From positions 1-16,014 of the forward strand of contig CALKFX010000188.1 of NCBI GenBank assembly GCA_938084875.1: 16,014 nucleotides of DNA, read 5' to 3'. The translations under genes and the position numbers were made by a program. The notes below the pieces were generated by a model. The model searched no databases. It was given only the letters and a program-made list of their open reading frames with translations, and was not told the DNA's origin. The stretch comes from an uncultured Flavobacteriales bacterium (GTDB lineage Bacteria; Bacteroidota; Bacteroidia; Flavobacteriales_D; Parvicellaceae). Positions 8,398 to 16,014 of this stretch are shown piece after piece. Numbering within the stretch: position 1 is the first letter of the stretch; each line of letters starts with the position of its first letter.

Positions 8398-10418
8398 ACA
8401 TTAGCCGCACTTCTAACAGCTTGATCTATTGCTTTTTTAGCATCTAATTCTGAAGCGAGAAAAGCACCACCAATTATTTCTGTATTATTATTTACCATCT
8501 TAGAGGATTCAAAAATTGAATTATTACTTAATTGACCTGCGCAAATAACTACATGATCAACTTCTAAAACAAATTCTTTTTTATTTCTTGTGTAGTGGAG
8601 CCCCTTATCGTCAATCTTGTTATACTCCACATTATTTATCATTTTAACTTCTTTATTTCTAAGAGAAAATCTATGAATCCAACCTGTTGTTTTACCTAGT
8701 CCAGCTCCGACTTTGCCATTTTTCCTCTGTAAAAGATAAATTTTTCTTTCTGGTTTTGAGATATCTGGTTTAATTCCTTCAATTCCTCCTCTAGATAAGA
8801 AGTTCATGTCTACCCCCCACTCTTTCATAAATAAGGAAGTCTTTAGCGATGTAGATTCCCCTTTATGAGATAAATATTCAGCTACATCAAAACCAATTCC
8901 ACCAGCACCTATCAAAGCTACAGAAGATCCAATATTAACTTTATTATTTAATACGTCAATATACCCCACTACTTTTGGATGGTCAATACCTGTTATTTTA
9001 GGTTTTCTAGGGATTATTCCCGTAGCTAAAATAACCTTGTCATATTGGTTGGCCATAGAAGAGTTAAAAGTTGTATTTAGTTTAATATCTACTTTATACT
9101 TCTCAAGCATAACCTGAAAATATCTTAAAGTTTCATGAAATTCTTCTTTACCAGGTATTTTTTTCGCCATATTAAATTGGCCACCTATGCTATTTGATTT
9201 CTCTATCAAAGTTACTTTGTGCCCTCTTTTTGCAGCAGTTGTAGCATAGGCAAGACCTGCTGGACCAGCTCCAACAACAACAATAGATTTTACTTTAGAT
9301 ATTTTTTTTAATATAATTTCTGTTTCATGACATGCCAGAGGGTTTACAAGACAGCTGGCTACTTTTCCTTTAAAAGCATGGTCTAAACATGCTTGGTTAC
9401 ATGCAATGCAGGTATTAATCTCTTCAGACTTATTTTCAATTGCTTTATTTACAAATTCTGGATCTGCTAAAAATGGTCTAGCCATAGACACCATATCTGC
9501 ATGTCCATCAGCAAGTACTTTTTCTGCTATTTCTGGCGTGTTTATACGATTGGTAGTGATTAGCGGAATATCCACCTCTCCCATCATTCTTTTGGTTACC
9601 CAGCTAAAAGCTCCTCTTGGAACCATAGTTGCTATGGTTGGGATTCTAGACTCGTGCCATCCAATTCCAGTATTGATAATATTGACACCAACTTTTTCTA
9701 ATTCCTTTGCCAGTTGAACTACCTCCTCCCATGTGCTTCCTCCTTCTACCAAATCCAACATAGACAATCTGAAAATTATTATAAATTCTTTACCAAGCTC
9801 TTCTCTAATTCTTCTAACTATTTCTAATGGGAACTTAATTCTGTTCTGATAGCTTCCACCCCACTTATCGTTTCTTCTATTAGTTCTTTTAACAATAAAT
9901 TGATTTATTAAGTATCCTTCAGAACCCATGATTTCAACTCCATCATAACCAGCATATTTAGCAAGTTTTGAACATCTAACAAAATCATTAATAGTAGATT
10001 GAATAGAACTTTCTGAAAGAGCTTTTGTTTTAAACTTGGCAATTGGAGATTTTATATTGCTTGCAGATACATTAAATGGGTGATAGCCATATCTTCCAGC
10101 GTGTAAAATCTGCATGCAAATTTTAGTATCGTATTTATGAACAGCTTCTGTAATTAATCTATGTTTTCTCGCAATTCTTTTGGAAGTTAGTTTGCTTGAA
10201 AATGGAGCAACCCAACCTCTAAAATTTGGAGCAATGCCTCCAGTAACAATTAATCCAACACCACCTTTGGCTCTTAGCTCAAAATAAGCTGCCATTCTTT
10301 TATACCCATTCTTAACTTCTTCTAAACCCGTATGCATAGAACCCATTAAAACTCTATTTCTTAAAGTAGTAAATCCTAAATCAAGTGGTTTCAATAAATT
10401 TGGAAAGTTAGAATTCAT
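8394..10418 (-). CDS. fadH: 2,4-dienoyl-CoA reductase (NADPH), FMN/FAD/4Fe-4S flavoenzyme
   Basis: Reduces 2,4-dienoyl-CoA intermediates so that fatty acids with even-position double bonds can pass through beta-oxidation in the cytoplasm. The 674 residues match E. coli FadH (672) from end to end. An N-terminal old-yellow-enzyme TIM barrel (about 1-330) binds FMN and starts PLDLGFTTLRNRVLMGSMHTG. The active-site residues are present: Y169 in GSEGYLINQF and H255 in GIGWHESRIPT. Four cluster cysteines, C337, C340, C344 and C356, lie in CIACNQACLDHAFKGK and SCLVNP. The C-terminal part holds the FAD/NADPH domains (VVVGAGPAGLAYA; ALIGAGGIGFDVAEYL; near-terminal GGAFLASELDAKKA). The close match, including GKTTGWIHR, separates it from trimethylamine dehydrogenase or plain OYE enzymes. 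It is a single gene, divergent from mnmA. Its stop shares the TTAA at 8394-8397 with the glycosyltransferase stop. Confidence 0.95.
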   Translation of the reverse strand: MNSNFPNLLKPLDLGFTTLRNRVLMGSMHTGLEEVKNGYKRMAAYFELRAKGGVGLIVTGGIAPNFRGWVAPFSSKLTSKRIARKHRLITEAVHKYDTKICMQILHAGRYGYHPFNVSASNIKSPIAKFKTKALSESSIQSTINDFVRCSKLAKYAGYDGVEIMGSEGYLINQFIVKRTNRRNDKWGGSYQNRIKFPLEIVRRIREELGKEFIIIFRLSMLDLVEGGSTWEEVVQLAKELEKVGVNIINTGIGWHESRIPTIATMVPRGAFSWVTKRMMGEVDIPLITTNRINTPEIAEKVLADGHADMVSMARPFLADPEFVNKAIENKSEEINTCIACNQACLDHAFKGKVASCLVNPLACHETEIILKKISKVKSIVVVGAGPAGLAYATTAAKRGHKVTLIEKSNSIGGQFNMAKKIPGKEEFHETLRYFQVMLEKYKVDIKLNTTFNSSMANQYDKVILATGIIPRKPKITGIDHPKVVGYIDVLNNKVNIGSSVALIGAGGIGFDVAEYLSHKGESTSLKTSLFMKEWGVDMNFLSRGGIEGIKPDISKPERKIYLLQRKNGKVGAGLGKTTGWIHRFSLRNKEVKMINNVEYNKIDDKGLHYTRNKKEFVLEVDHVVICAGQLSNNSIFESSKMVNNNTEIIGGAFLASELDAKKAIDQAVRSAANV

Positions 10419-10493
10419 TCAATTTTTATTAGCATTAAAGATAAATTTAATTTAGCAAAAAAATCAATGTTAGGACAAAAGATGAATTCTATT

Positions 10494-10501
10494 TACTTTT
10501 G
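10494..10501 (+). promoter_or_regulatory. Bacteroidetes-type -7 promoter element before mnmA
   Basis: TACTTTTG matches the TAnnTTTG consensus of the main Bacteroidetes sigma factor exactly, and it ends 4 bases before the mnmA ATG. A clear -33 TTTG partner at normal spacing is not seen. If the element is used, the transcript would start at or near the start codon and be almost leaderless. The rest of the 87-base gap shared with fadH shows no convincing promoter for fadH. Confidence 0.4.
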
Positions 10502-10505
10502 ATAA

Positions 10506-11666
10506 ATGAAAACGGTTGTTGTAGGACTTTCTGGAGGTGTTGATTCAAGTGTAGCTGCTTATATTCTAAAAAATCAAGGATATAATGTCATTGGACTTTT
10601 TATGAGAAATTGGAATGATGAGTCTGTAATTATTGACGATGATTGCCCATGGATAGAAGACAGTAACGACGCTCTACAAGTAGCTGAAATTTTAGGAATA
10701 CCGTTTCAAGTAATTGATTTCAGTAAGGAATACAAAGAGAGAATAGTAGATTACATGTTTTTAGAATATCAAAATGGGAGAACACCTAATCCAGATATTC
10801 TTTGCAATAGAGAAATAAAATTTGATTTGTTTTTAAAAAAAGCCATTGAAATTGGAGCAGATTTTGTTGCAACTGGTCATTATTGCAGAAAAGAAGAGGT
10901 AATAATTAACGGGAAAAAAATTCAAAGACTTTTGGCAGGAAAAGATACCTCAAAAGACCAAAGCTATTTTCTATGTCAGGTAAATCAATTTCAATTAAGC
11001 AAAACCCTTTTTCCAATCGGTGATATGCAAAAAAAGGAGGTTAGAAAATTAGCTAAAGAAATTGGATTAAATACCGCAGAAAAAAAAGATTCTCAAGGAC
11101 TTTGCTTTATTGGAAAAGTAAAACTTCCAATTTTTTTACAACAATTTTTAAAACCAAAAACTGGGAGAGTTATTGAAATTGATTCAAATAATTCAATTTA
11201 TAACAAAGAAAATATTACCAATGAATTTGAAGGTTTTAAATACACTAGTCATATGGGAAAGGTAATAGGAGATCATAATGGTGCCCATTATTATACCATT
11301 GGTCAAAGAAAGGGTTTGAATATCGGAGGATTTCCCCTGCCTCTTTTTATTATTGGAACAGATGTAAAAGAGAATATCATATATGTGGGACAAGGAGAAA
11401 ATCATCCTGGATTATACAGAAATGGATTAACTGTGAATAAAGAAAATATTCATTGGATAAGAGAAGATTTAAAAATAAACATGGATACTCCGACTGTTTA
11501 TGACTCTAGAATTAGATATCGTCAAAAATTAACTTCTTGTTCAATTACCTATAATAAGTTTGGTTTAAAAGTTTCCTTTAATGAAATTCAAAGAGGAATA
11601 AGTCCAGGACAATTTATAAGCTGGTATAAAAATGATGAACTAATTGGCTCAGGAATAATAAATTAA
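10506..11666 (+). CDS. mnmA: tRNA-specific 2-thiouridylase MnmA
   Basis: ATP-dependent sulfur insertion at C2 of the wobble uridine (U34) in tRNAs for Lys, Glu and Gln. The 386 residues are full length for the Bacteroidota form, slightly longer than in E. coli. The PP-loop ATP pyrophosphatase motif GLSGGVDSSVAAY is at 7-19. The first catalytic cysteine is C100 (PNPDILCNREIKF) and the second is C200 (DSQGLCFIG), so the disulfide-relay pair is complete. ATGHYCR and DQSYFLC follow the family pattern. The central domain (GAHYYTIGQRKGL) and the C-terminal beta-barrel (RIRYRQ...GISPGQFISWY...GSGII) complete the protein. The ATG at 10506 gives the standard MKTVVVGLSGG start. The Nudix regulator follows after 28 bases and may be read through from this gene. 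Confidence 0.97.
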   Translation: MKTVVVGLSGGVDSSVAAYILKNQGYNVIGLFMRNWNDESVIIDDDCPWIEDSNDALQVAEILGIPFQVIDFSKEYKERIVDYMFLEYQNGRTPNPDILCNREIKFDLFLKKAIEIGADFVATGHYCRKEEVIINGKKIQRLLAGKDTSKDQSYFLCQVNQFQLSKTLFPIGDMQKKEVRKLAKEIGLNTAEKKDSQGLCFIGKVKLPIFLQQFLKPKTGRVIEIDSNNSIYNKENITNEFEGFKYTSHMGKVIGDHNGAHYYTIGQRKGLNIGGFPLPLFIIGTDVKENIIYVGQGENHPGLYRNGLTVNKENIHWIREDLKINMDTPTVYDSRIRYRQKLTSCSITYNKFGLKVSFNEIQRGISPGQFISWYKNDELIGSGIIN

Positions 11667-11671
11667 CTACC

Positions 11672-11692
11672 TTAGTGTTTTAATTACACTTA
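11672..11692. promoter_or_regulatory. 21-bp imperfect palindrome just upstream of the Nudix regulator, candidate operator
   Basis: TTAGTGT and ACACTTA flank the 7-base spacer TTTAATT; 6 of 7 arm positions are complementary, with the inner five (AGTGT/ACACT) perfect. The site fills most of the 28-base gap between the mnmA stop and the regulator ATG at 11695. NrtR-type Nudix regulators bind palindromes of about this length, often near their own genes, so autoregulation is a reasonable guess. It could instead be a weak hairpin behind mnmA, though no T run follows it. Confidence 0.4.
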
Positions 11693-11694
11693 TT

Positions 11695-12372
11695 ATGCTG
11701 GATAATTTAAATGACCTTAGTAAAATCGGAGTTTCCGTTAGTATATGTTTATTTTGCTACGATGGTGGAGAAAAAAAAATTTTAACTATCGTAAATAAAA
11801 AGCAACCTTTTAAAAATGCGTTAATACTTCCAAATAAGATGATGAAATCTGATCAATCATTAGAAGATGTATGTTCAGAAATTCTTAAAGAAAATATAGG
11901 AAACGATAAAATTTATGTTGAGCAACTAAATGCATTTGGAAAAGTATACAGACATCCTGAAGGTAGAATTGTCGATATTTCATTTTATGGCCTAATAAAT
12001 TTGGAAAAAGATAGTGTTGAATTAAATATTGAAAACAAAGCCAAATTTATAAATCTAGAAAGCAATCCAGAACTAGCTTTTGACCACAACGAAATGATTG
12101 ATATGGGCCTTAAAAGAATCAAAAGGAGAATGAAATACAGACCCTTAGGGAAAAACTTATTGCCAGATCAATTTACAATGAAAGAATTAGAAAAATTGTA
12201 TGGGTCGTTTTTATCTAAGAAGTTTGACAAAAGAAATTTTAGAAGAAGGATTTTAGAAATGGATTTCTTGAGAGAAGTTAAAAAAGTACAAAGAAATTCT
12301 AGAGGAAGAAAAGCTATATTGTACGAATTTGATGCAAAGAAATACAGCAATTATTCTAAAACTGGTTTTTAG
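11695..12372 (+). CDS. Nudix-related transcriptional regulator, NrtR type, with degenerate Nudix box
   Basis: A 225-residue protein with two parts. The N-terminal Nudix-fold domain (about 10-135) begins with VSICLFCYDGGEKKILTIV. The C-terminal winged-helix DNA-binding domain (about 145-215) carries LLPDQFTMKELEKLYGSFL, KKFDKRNFRRRILEM and a GRKAILYEFD wing. This arrangement is that of NrtR/AraR-like regulators, in which the Nudix domain senses a nucleotide- or sugar-derived ligand and controls NAD or sugar metabolism. The Nudix box starting at N47 is degenerate: the opening glycine is replaced, and the REUXEE core reads SEILKE, losing the arginine and one metal-binding glutamate. Hydrolase activity is therefore unlikely and ligand sensing more likely. 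No NAD or sugar-utilisation gene lies nearby, so its targets are unknown. It follows mnmA by 28 bases and ends immediately at the stop codon of the opposing propeller gene. Confidence 0.85.
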   Translation: MLDNLNDLSKIGVSVSICLFCYDGGEKKILTIVNKKQPFKNALILPNKMMKSDQSLEDVCSEILKENIGNDKIYVEQLNAFGKVYRHPEGRIVDISFYGLINLEKDSVELNIENKAKFINLESNPELAFDHNEMIDMGLKRIKRRMKYRPLGKNLLPDQFTMKELEKLYGSFLSKKFDKRNFRRRILEMDFLREVKKVQRNSRGRKAILYEFDAKKYSNYSKTGF

Positions 12373-15300
12373 TTATTCTTTTTTCCAATTTAAGATTAAT
12401 CCTCTACCAGGAGTAAAAGGAACTTCGTTCTTTTCCAAATATTTTTCAATTTCTTTAATAGAATTGTCTAAATTTTGAATTTCATTAATGAGTTTTTCAA
12501 AATCTGAGGAAGCTATTTGGTATAACTTTTCATTAGTCTTTGTCGGGTTAGATCTGCTTCTCCACATATTCCAAATAATTATACCAACTTTAGAAGAAAT
12601 AGATTCTTTTTGTTCAATATCTCTACTACTTAAAGAAGGATCTCCATAGAGCAATACATTAATACCGTCTAAAGTATCTTCTAAGCTAGAGATAGTTTCT
12701 AGTAACGTTAAATCTAAGTTTGGATAGGATTTAATTGCGGCCTTAATAAACTTCAACCTTTTCTTATCTTTATCTATTACTTCGCCAGAAGCATCAATAG
12801 CTTTTCTTAACCTATCTACTTTTACTTGAAATGCCAATAATCCTTCTTTATTTTCAGTAGGGGTAGATAAATCATTTAACCAAGCACATTCAAAAGGCGT
12901 CTTTTCAACCATTAAAGTAGATTTACCATTAACTACTTTATGCATAGAAATAAAATATTTTCCAGGAAGAGCCAGTGGGCCATTTCTAGCTTCAGAATAT
13001 CTACCCGGCTGAGAAGTTTTAAGCGAAATATTTGTTTGTGGTGTTAGACGAAAATTCCAAACCAATTCGTTAAGACCTAATTTTGGAGACTCTATCATCT
13101 TCCTAATTTCATTTCCGTCAGAATCGTATATGGTGAAAAGCAAATATGGTTTTTCTTCCTTATCTTCTAGCTTAAGTTGTTGCAAAGTTGGATATTCAAT
13201 ATCCTCTTTAGACTTAATTTTCTTCTTTTCTAATGCTTGTCTTATTTGCTTTTGAGTTTTTAAAGTATCGTTAAAAAAATATTTTATAACCGCACCTACA
13301 GGGGGATTTTTAGCAGTAAAATAGGATTCTCCTTGAGAGCCTTTGCCTCTATTTCCTAATGGTCTAGAATCTATGTACATGAGAGATTTCTTTATAGGGA
13401 AAATATGAGCTTTTGCATTCATCTTATTTTTTAATTGCCTTAAAGAAGAATAATTATCTAAAACATAAAAGCTTCTACCAAAAGTTGCTAAAACTAAATC
13501 GTTCTCCCGCTCTTGAATTTCTACATCTCTAACTGCGACTGTAGGCAAACCATTTTTTAATTGTTTCCATTCTTTTCCTGAGTTATAAGTAAAGAAAACT
13601 CCAAATTCTGTACCTACAAATAATAAATTTTCATCTTTATGATCTTCGGCAATATCATAAACAGAACCTCTCTTTGGAAGATTTGAAACAATAGATGTCC
13701 AAGTTTTCCCTCTATCGTTAGATACCATTACATATGGTGCAAAATCTCCTTTTTTATGGTTGTTAAAAACCGCATAAACTCTTTCAGCGTTATGCTTAGA
13801 AGCTACTAAAGAATTGACATAAGTATTTTCTGGAATTCCTTTAAAATTATCGTACTTATTCCAGGTTCCACCAGCATTATCACTAACATGAATTAATCCA
13901 TCATCGGTTCCAACGAAAAGTAAATCTTCTTTCAAAACAGACTCGTCAAGAGCAACAATATTTCCATACATAGTAGTGGATTTGTTTTTCATAACAGCAT
14001 CTGAGCTTTGGATTCTACCCATTACTTTTAATTGGTTTCTATCTATTCCTCTTGACATATCTGGGCTGATACATTTCCATTCATCTCCCATATTGTCGCT
14101 TCTAAAAAGTTGGTTTGCAGCAAAATATAACCTCTTATGATTGTGAGGGCTTATGATTAAAGGAGCATCCCAATTCCAACGAAGTGCTTTCATATTCTCA
14201 TCCGCCATTGGCTTTATTCCAACTTTCTCACCAGATAAACGGTCGTATCTAACCAGCCAACCATACTGAGATTGAGCATAAACAATATTCGAGTTTTCAG
14301 GGTCTACAGCACTCTCAAAGCCATCTCCACCGTTAGTTATATACCAATCTGAATTCATTATACCGTGATTGGTAATTGTTCTTGAGGGACCTCCCAAACT
14401 ATTGTTGTCTTGAGTTCCTCCATAAATATTATAAAATGGAAAGTCGTTATCTACAGCCACTTTATAAAACTGTGTAATTGGCAGATTGGGTTTATAGTGC
14501 CAGTTATTTGCATGGTCCCAAGTTTCATACAATCCACCGTCGCATCCTACTATCCAATGGTCTGTATCGTTTGGATTGATCCAAATACAATGATTGTCTA
14601 CATGTTTGCTTTTTTCTCCAGTCTTCACCACTGTTTTACCGCCATCGGTTGTGTAGTGCAACCACGTATCCATGAAAAAAACTTTTTTAGGATCTTTTGG
14701 GTCACAGAAAACCTCTTGGTAATAGTTTCCACTAGTCACATATTTATTTACTTTTTTCCAGCTTTCTCCTCTGTCGTTAGAAAAATATAGGCCTTGCTGA
14801 TTATTTTCAGCTTCTACCAAGGCATATAAAAAATCTGGATTAGAAGGTGAAATATCCATTCCAATCCTTCCTTTTATTGCAGAAGGCAATCCGCTTTTTA
14901 ATTCTCTCCAATTCTTTCCACCATCGACTGATTTATAAATTTTAGAACCGGCTCCTCCTCCAACGTATGTAAATACATGTCTTCTTCGTTGATGTGCTGT
15001 TGCGTAAAGAATTTCTGAATTTCTAGGATCTACATGCACTTCGTTAATTCCTGTATGTTCGTCGGTTTTTAAAATTAAGTTCCAATCTTTTCCAGCGTTC
15101 TCTGAGCAGTACAAACCTCTTTGGCCCCCTTCTTTCCACAAAGGACCATATGCTGCAACAAATATTTTATTGGAGTTTTCTGGATCAACCTTTACCATAC
15201 CAATGTGCTCAGATTCTTTAAGCCCCATATTTTTCCAACTTTTACCACCGTCTAAACTTTTATAAACTCCGTCTCCGTAAGCCACACTTCTTTGGTTGTT

Positions 15301-15648
15301 ATTTTCTCCCGTCCCTACCCATATTGTATTAGGATTATTTGGATCTATAGAAACACAACCAATACTGTAGGAAGATTGATTGTCAAAAATAGGTTCAAAG
15401 GTATTTCCACTATTCATAGTCTTCCAAACACCACCAGAAGCAACTGCAACATAATAAGTTTTTGGATTTTCTGAATCCACAGCAATATCCGCTATTCTTC
15501 CAGCAGTTAAAGCTGGTCCAACAGATCTAAATTTCAATCCAGATAAGTTAACTTTTTCTAAATCAGATTTGGGTTCTTTCCCCTTTTTTTGAGAGAAGAT
15601 CGAGATTGAAACACAAATAGTTAATAATAAAATAGATACTTTTTTCAT
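12373..15648 (-). CDS. Secreted VPS10/sortilin-like Asp-box beta-propeller protein (BNR-repeat, 'glycosyl hydrolase' annotation group)
   Basis: Exported protein of 1091 residues. The signal peptide (MKKVSILLLTICVSISIFSQ) has probable cleavage near residue 20. Residues about 35-760 form propeller repeats with about ten Asp-box or Asp-box-like motifs, including SLDGGKSW, SVDGGKNW, SNDRGESW, SDNAGGTW and SNDRGKTW, between blades beginning with DPxNPxxIWVGT-like strands. The last third has a beta-sandwich-like stretch (DGNEIRKMIESPKLGLNELVWNF; PLALPGKYFIS) and a charged helical tail. Such proteins are often called glycosyl hydrolases or sialidases because of the BNR motif, but no sialidase catalytic set is visible and the fold resembles VPS10/sortilin or xyloglucanase-type propellers. 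Function is unknown. The C-terminus (GRGLILNWKKE) is not a T9SS sorting domain, so a periplasmic location or export by another route is more likely. It is divergent from thrS. Confidence 0.85.
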   Translation of the reverse strand: MKKVSILLLTICVSISIFSQKKGKEPKSDLEKVNLSGLKFRSVGPALTAGRIADIAVDSENPKTYYVAVASGGVWKTMNSGNTFEPIFDNQSSYSIGCVSIDPNNPNTIWVGTGENNNQRSVAYGDGVYKSLDGGKSWKNMGLKESEHIGMVKVDPENSNKIFVAAYGPLWKEGGQRGLYCSENAGKDWNLILKTDEHTGINEVHVDPRNSEILYATAHQRRRHVFTYVGGGAGSKIYKSVDGGKNWRELKSGLPSAIKGRIGMDISPSNPDFLYALVEAENNQQGLYFSNDRGESWKKVNKYVTSGNYYQEVFCDPKDPKKVFFMDTWLHYTTDGGKTVVKTGEKSKHVDNHCIWINPNDTDHWIVGCDGGLYETWDHANNWHYKPNLPITQFYKVAVDNDFPFYNIYGGTQDNNSLGGPSRTITNHGIMNSDWYITNGGDGFESAVDPENSNIVYAQSQYGWLVRYDRLSGEKVGIKPMADENMKALRWNWDAPLIISPHNHKRLYFAANQLFRSDNMGDEWKCISPDMSRGIDRNQLKVMGRIQSSDAVMKNKSTTMYGNIVALDESVLKEDLLFVGTDDGLIHVSDNAGGTWNKYDNFKGIPENTYVNSLVASKHNAERVYAVFNNHKKGDFAPYVMVSNDRGKTWTSIVSNLPKRGSVYDIAEDHKDENLLFVGTEFGVFFTYNSGKEWKQLKNGLPTVAVRDVEIQERENDLVLATFGRSFYVLDNYSSLRQLKNKMNAKAHIFPIKKSLMYIDSRPLGNRGKGSQGESYFTAKNPPVGAVIKYFFNDTLKTQKQIRQALEKKKIKSKEDIEYPTLQQLKLEDKEEKPYLLFTIYDSDGNEIRKMIESPKLGLNELVWNFRLTPQTNISLKTSQPGRYSEARNGPLALPGKYFISMHKVVNGKSTLMVEKTPFECAWLNDLSTPTENKEGLLAFQVKVDRLRKAIDASGEVIDKDKKRLKFIKAAIKSYPNLDLTLLETISSLEDTLDGINVLLYGDPSLSSRDIEQKESISSKVGIIIWNMWRSRSNPTKTNEKLYQIASSDFEKLINEIQNLDNSIKEIEKYLEKNEVPFTPGRGLILNWKKE

Positions 15649-15710
15649 TGGAATTATTTTTGGTTTTGCTAACTTATGTTTACAAAGTAAGTAATTATTT
15701 AAATACTAAG

Positions 15711-15740
15711 TTTAAAGAGAAAATCATTTACTTATATTTG
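15711..15740 (+). promoter_or_regulatory. Probable Bacteroidetes-type promoter for thrS
   Basis: TATATTTG at 15733-15740 fits the TAnnTTTG -7 consensus exactly, and TTTA at 15711-15714 lies 18 bases upstream, a near match to the TTTG -33 element at correct spacing. Transcription would begin a few bases downstream, about 10-15 bases before the thrS ATG. It sits in the 111-base divergent gap with the propeller gene. On the opposite strand only a shortened near-match (TACTTTG) is seen for that gene. Confidence 0.5.
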
Positions 15741-15759
15741 CCGTCTGTAAATAGCAGAA

Positions 15760-16014
15760 ATGATAAAAGTAAAATTACCAGACGGGACTATTAAAGAAGT
15801 TACTAAAGGAACCACTTCTTTAGATATTGCAAAATCTATAAGTGAAGGCTTGGCAAGAAAAGTTCTGGCTGCAGAAATAAATGGAGAAGTTTGGGATTTA
15901 AATAGGTCTTTAAATGAAGATGTAAATTTAAAATTATTAACCTTTCAAGATAAAGGTGGAAAATCTACGCTTTGGCATAGTAGTGCTCATATTTTAGCCG
16001 AAGCTCTTGAATAT
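15760..16014 (+). CDS. thrS: Threonyl-tRNA synthetase, N-terminal part (cut by window end)
   Basis: Attaches threonine to tRNA-Thr in the cytoplasm. The first 85 residues are present and the frame is still open at the window edge. Residues 1-62 form the TGS domain (MIKVKLPDGTIKEV... DIAKSISEGLARKVLAAEING). After it comes the start of the editing domain, with LWHSSAHILAEAL carrying H73 and H77, the HxxxH pair used to clear mischarged Ser-tRNA(Thr) and at the same numbers as in E. coli. The ATG at 15760 aligns with the family start, and the promoter just upstream agrees with it. The catalytic and anticodon domains lie beyond the window. Confidence 0.93.
   Translation, partial: MIKVKLPDGTIKEVTKGTTSLDIAKSISEGLARKVLAAEINGEVWDLNRSLNEDVNLKLLTFQDKGGKSTLWHSSAHILAEALEY

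Noticed and set aside
9406..9717. 103-residue plus-strand open frame opposite fadH
   Set aside because: It is a shadow of the conserved FadH barrel and cluster region. Its composition is that of a reverse-complement translation.
11193..12350. Minus-strand open frames inside mnmA (11193-11405) and the Nudix regulator (12168-12350)
   Set aside because: Both are contained in clearly conserved coding sequence on the other strand and have no recognisable features.
14410..15474. Plus-strand open frames opposite the propeller gene (14410-14790, 15292-15474), with hydrophobic translations
   Set aside because: The Phe/Ile/Val-rich reading is what Asp/Asn/Lys-rich Asp-box repeats give on the other strand. 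There is no independent evidence of coding.
3791..15648. The CotH-family gene and the propeller gene have exactly the same length (1091 residues)
   Set aside because: The proteins differ in domains, motifs and ends. I see no sequence relationship, so the equal length appears to be coincidence.
15672..15692. ACTTA...TAAGT inverted repeat in the thrS upstream region, considered as a thrS operator or leader hairpin
   Set aside because: It has a 5-bp AT-rich stem with an 11-base loop and lies upstream of the proposed promoter, so it would not be in the transcript. It is expected by chance in such DNA.

Overview
The window is about 16 kb of AT-rich chromosomal DNA from a member of the Bacteroidota, most likely a marine or other free-living Flavobacteriales-type bacterium. 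This rests on a secreted protein ending in a type IX secretion (T9SS) sorting domain, MnmA and Nudix-regulator sequences of flavobacterial character, genes with no obvious Shine-Dalgarno sequence, and TAnnTTTG-type promoter elements of the Bacteroidetes kind. Gene density is high and no gap exceeds about 120 bases. No tRNA, rRNA, insertion sequence, phage gene or CRISPR array is visible.

Layout. (1) Positions 1-3711: the end of a branched-chain amino acid operon, with the last codons of ilvD followed by ilvB, ilvN and ilvC at spacings of 2, 0 and 5 bases. These supply acetohydroxyacid synthase (catalytic plus regulatory subunit) and the NADPH-dependent class II ketol-acid reductoisomerase. 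(2) 3791-7066: a 1091-residue secreted multidomain CotH-kinase-family protein (lamin-tail, jelly-roll-like, chitobiase-C-like, CotH and T9SS tail regions). (3) 7178-8397: a small Mpo1/DUF962-like membrane protein and a DPM1-like family 2 glycosyltransferase, probably co-transcribed. (4) 8394-10418, minus strand: FadH, 2,4-dienoyl-CoA reductase, whose stop codon overlaps that of the glycosyltransferase. (5) 10506-12372: mnmA and a Nudix-related winged-helix regulator of NrtR type, with a 21-base imperfect palindrome just before the regulator. (6) 12373-15648, minus strand: a large secreted Asp-box/VPS10-like beta-propeller protein that abuts the regulator tail to tail. (7) 15760-16014: the start of thrS, cut off by the window edge.

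Most of the window is housekeeping metabolism (valine/leucine/isoleucine synthesis, tRNA thiolation, threonyl-tRNA charging, unsaturated fatty-acid oxidation) interleaved with two large exported proteins. I did not find a convincing undescribed multi-gene system. The points most worth checking are the Nudix regulator with a degenerate catalytic box and adjacent palindrome, the architecture of the CotH protein and its exact in-frame 15-bp tandem duplication, and the two tail-to-tail gene pairs with no room for terminators.
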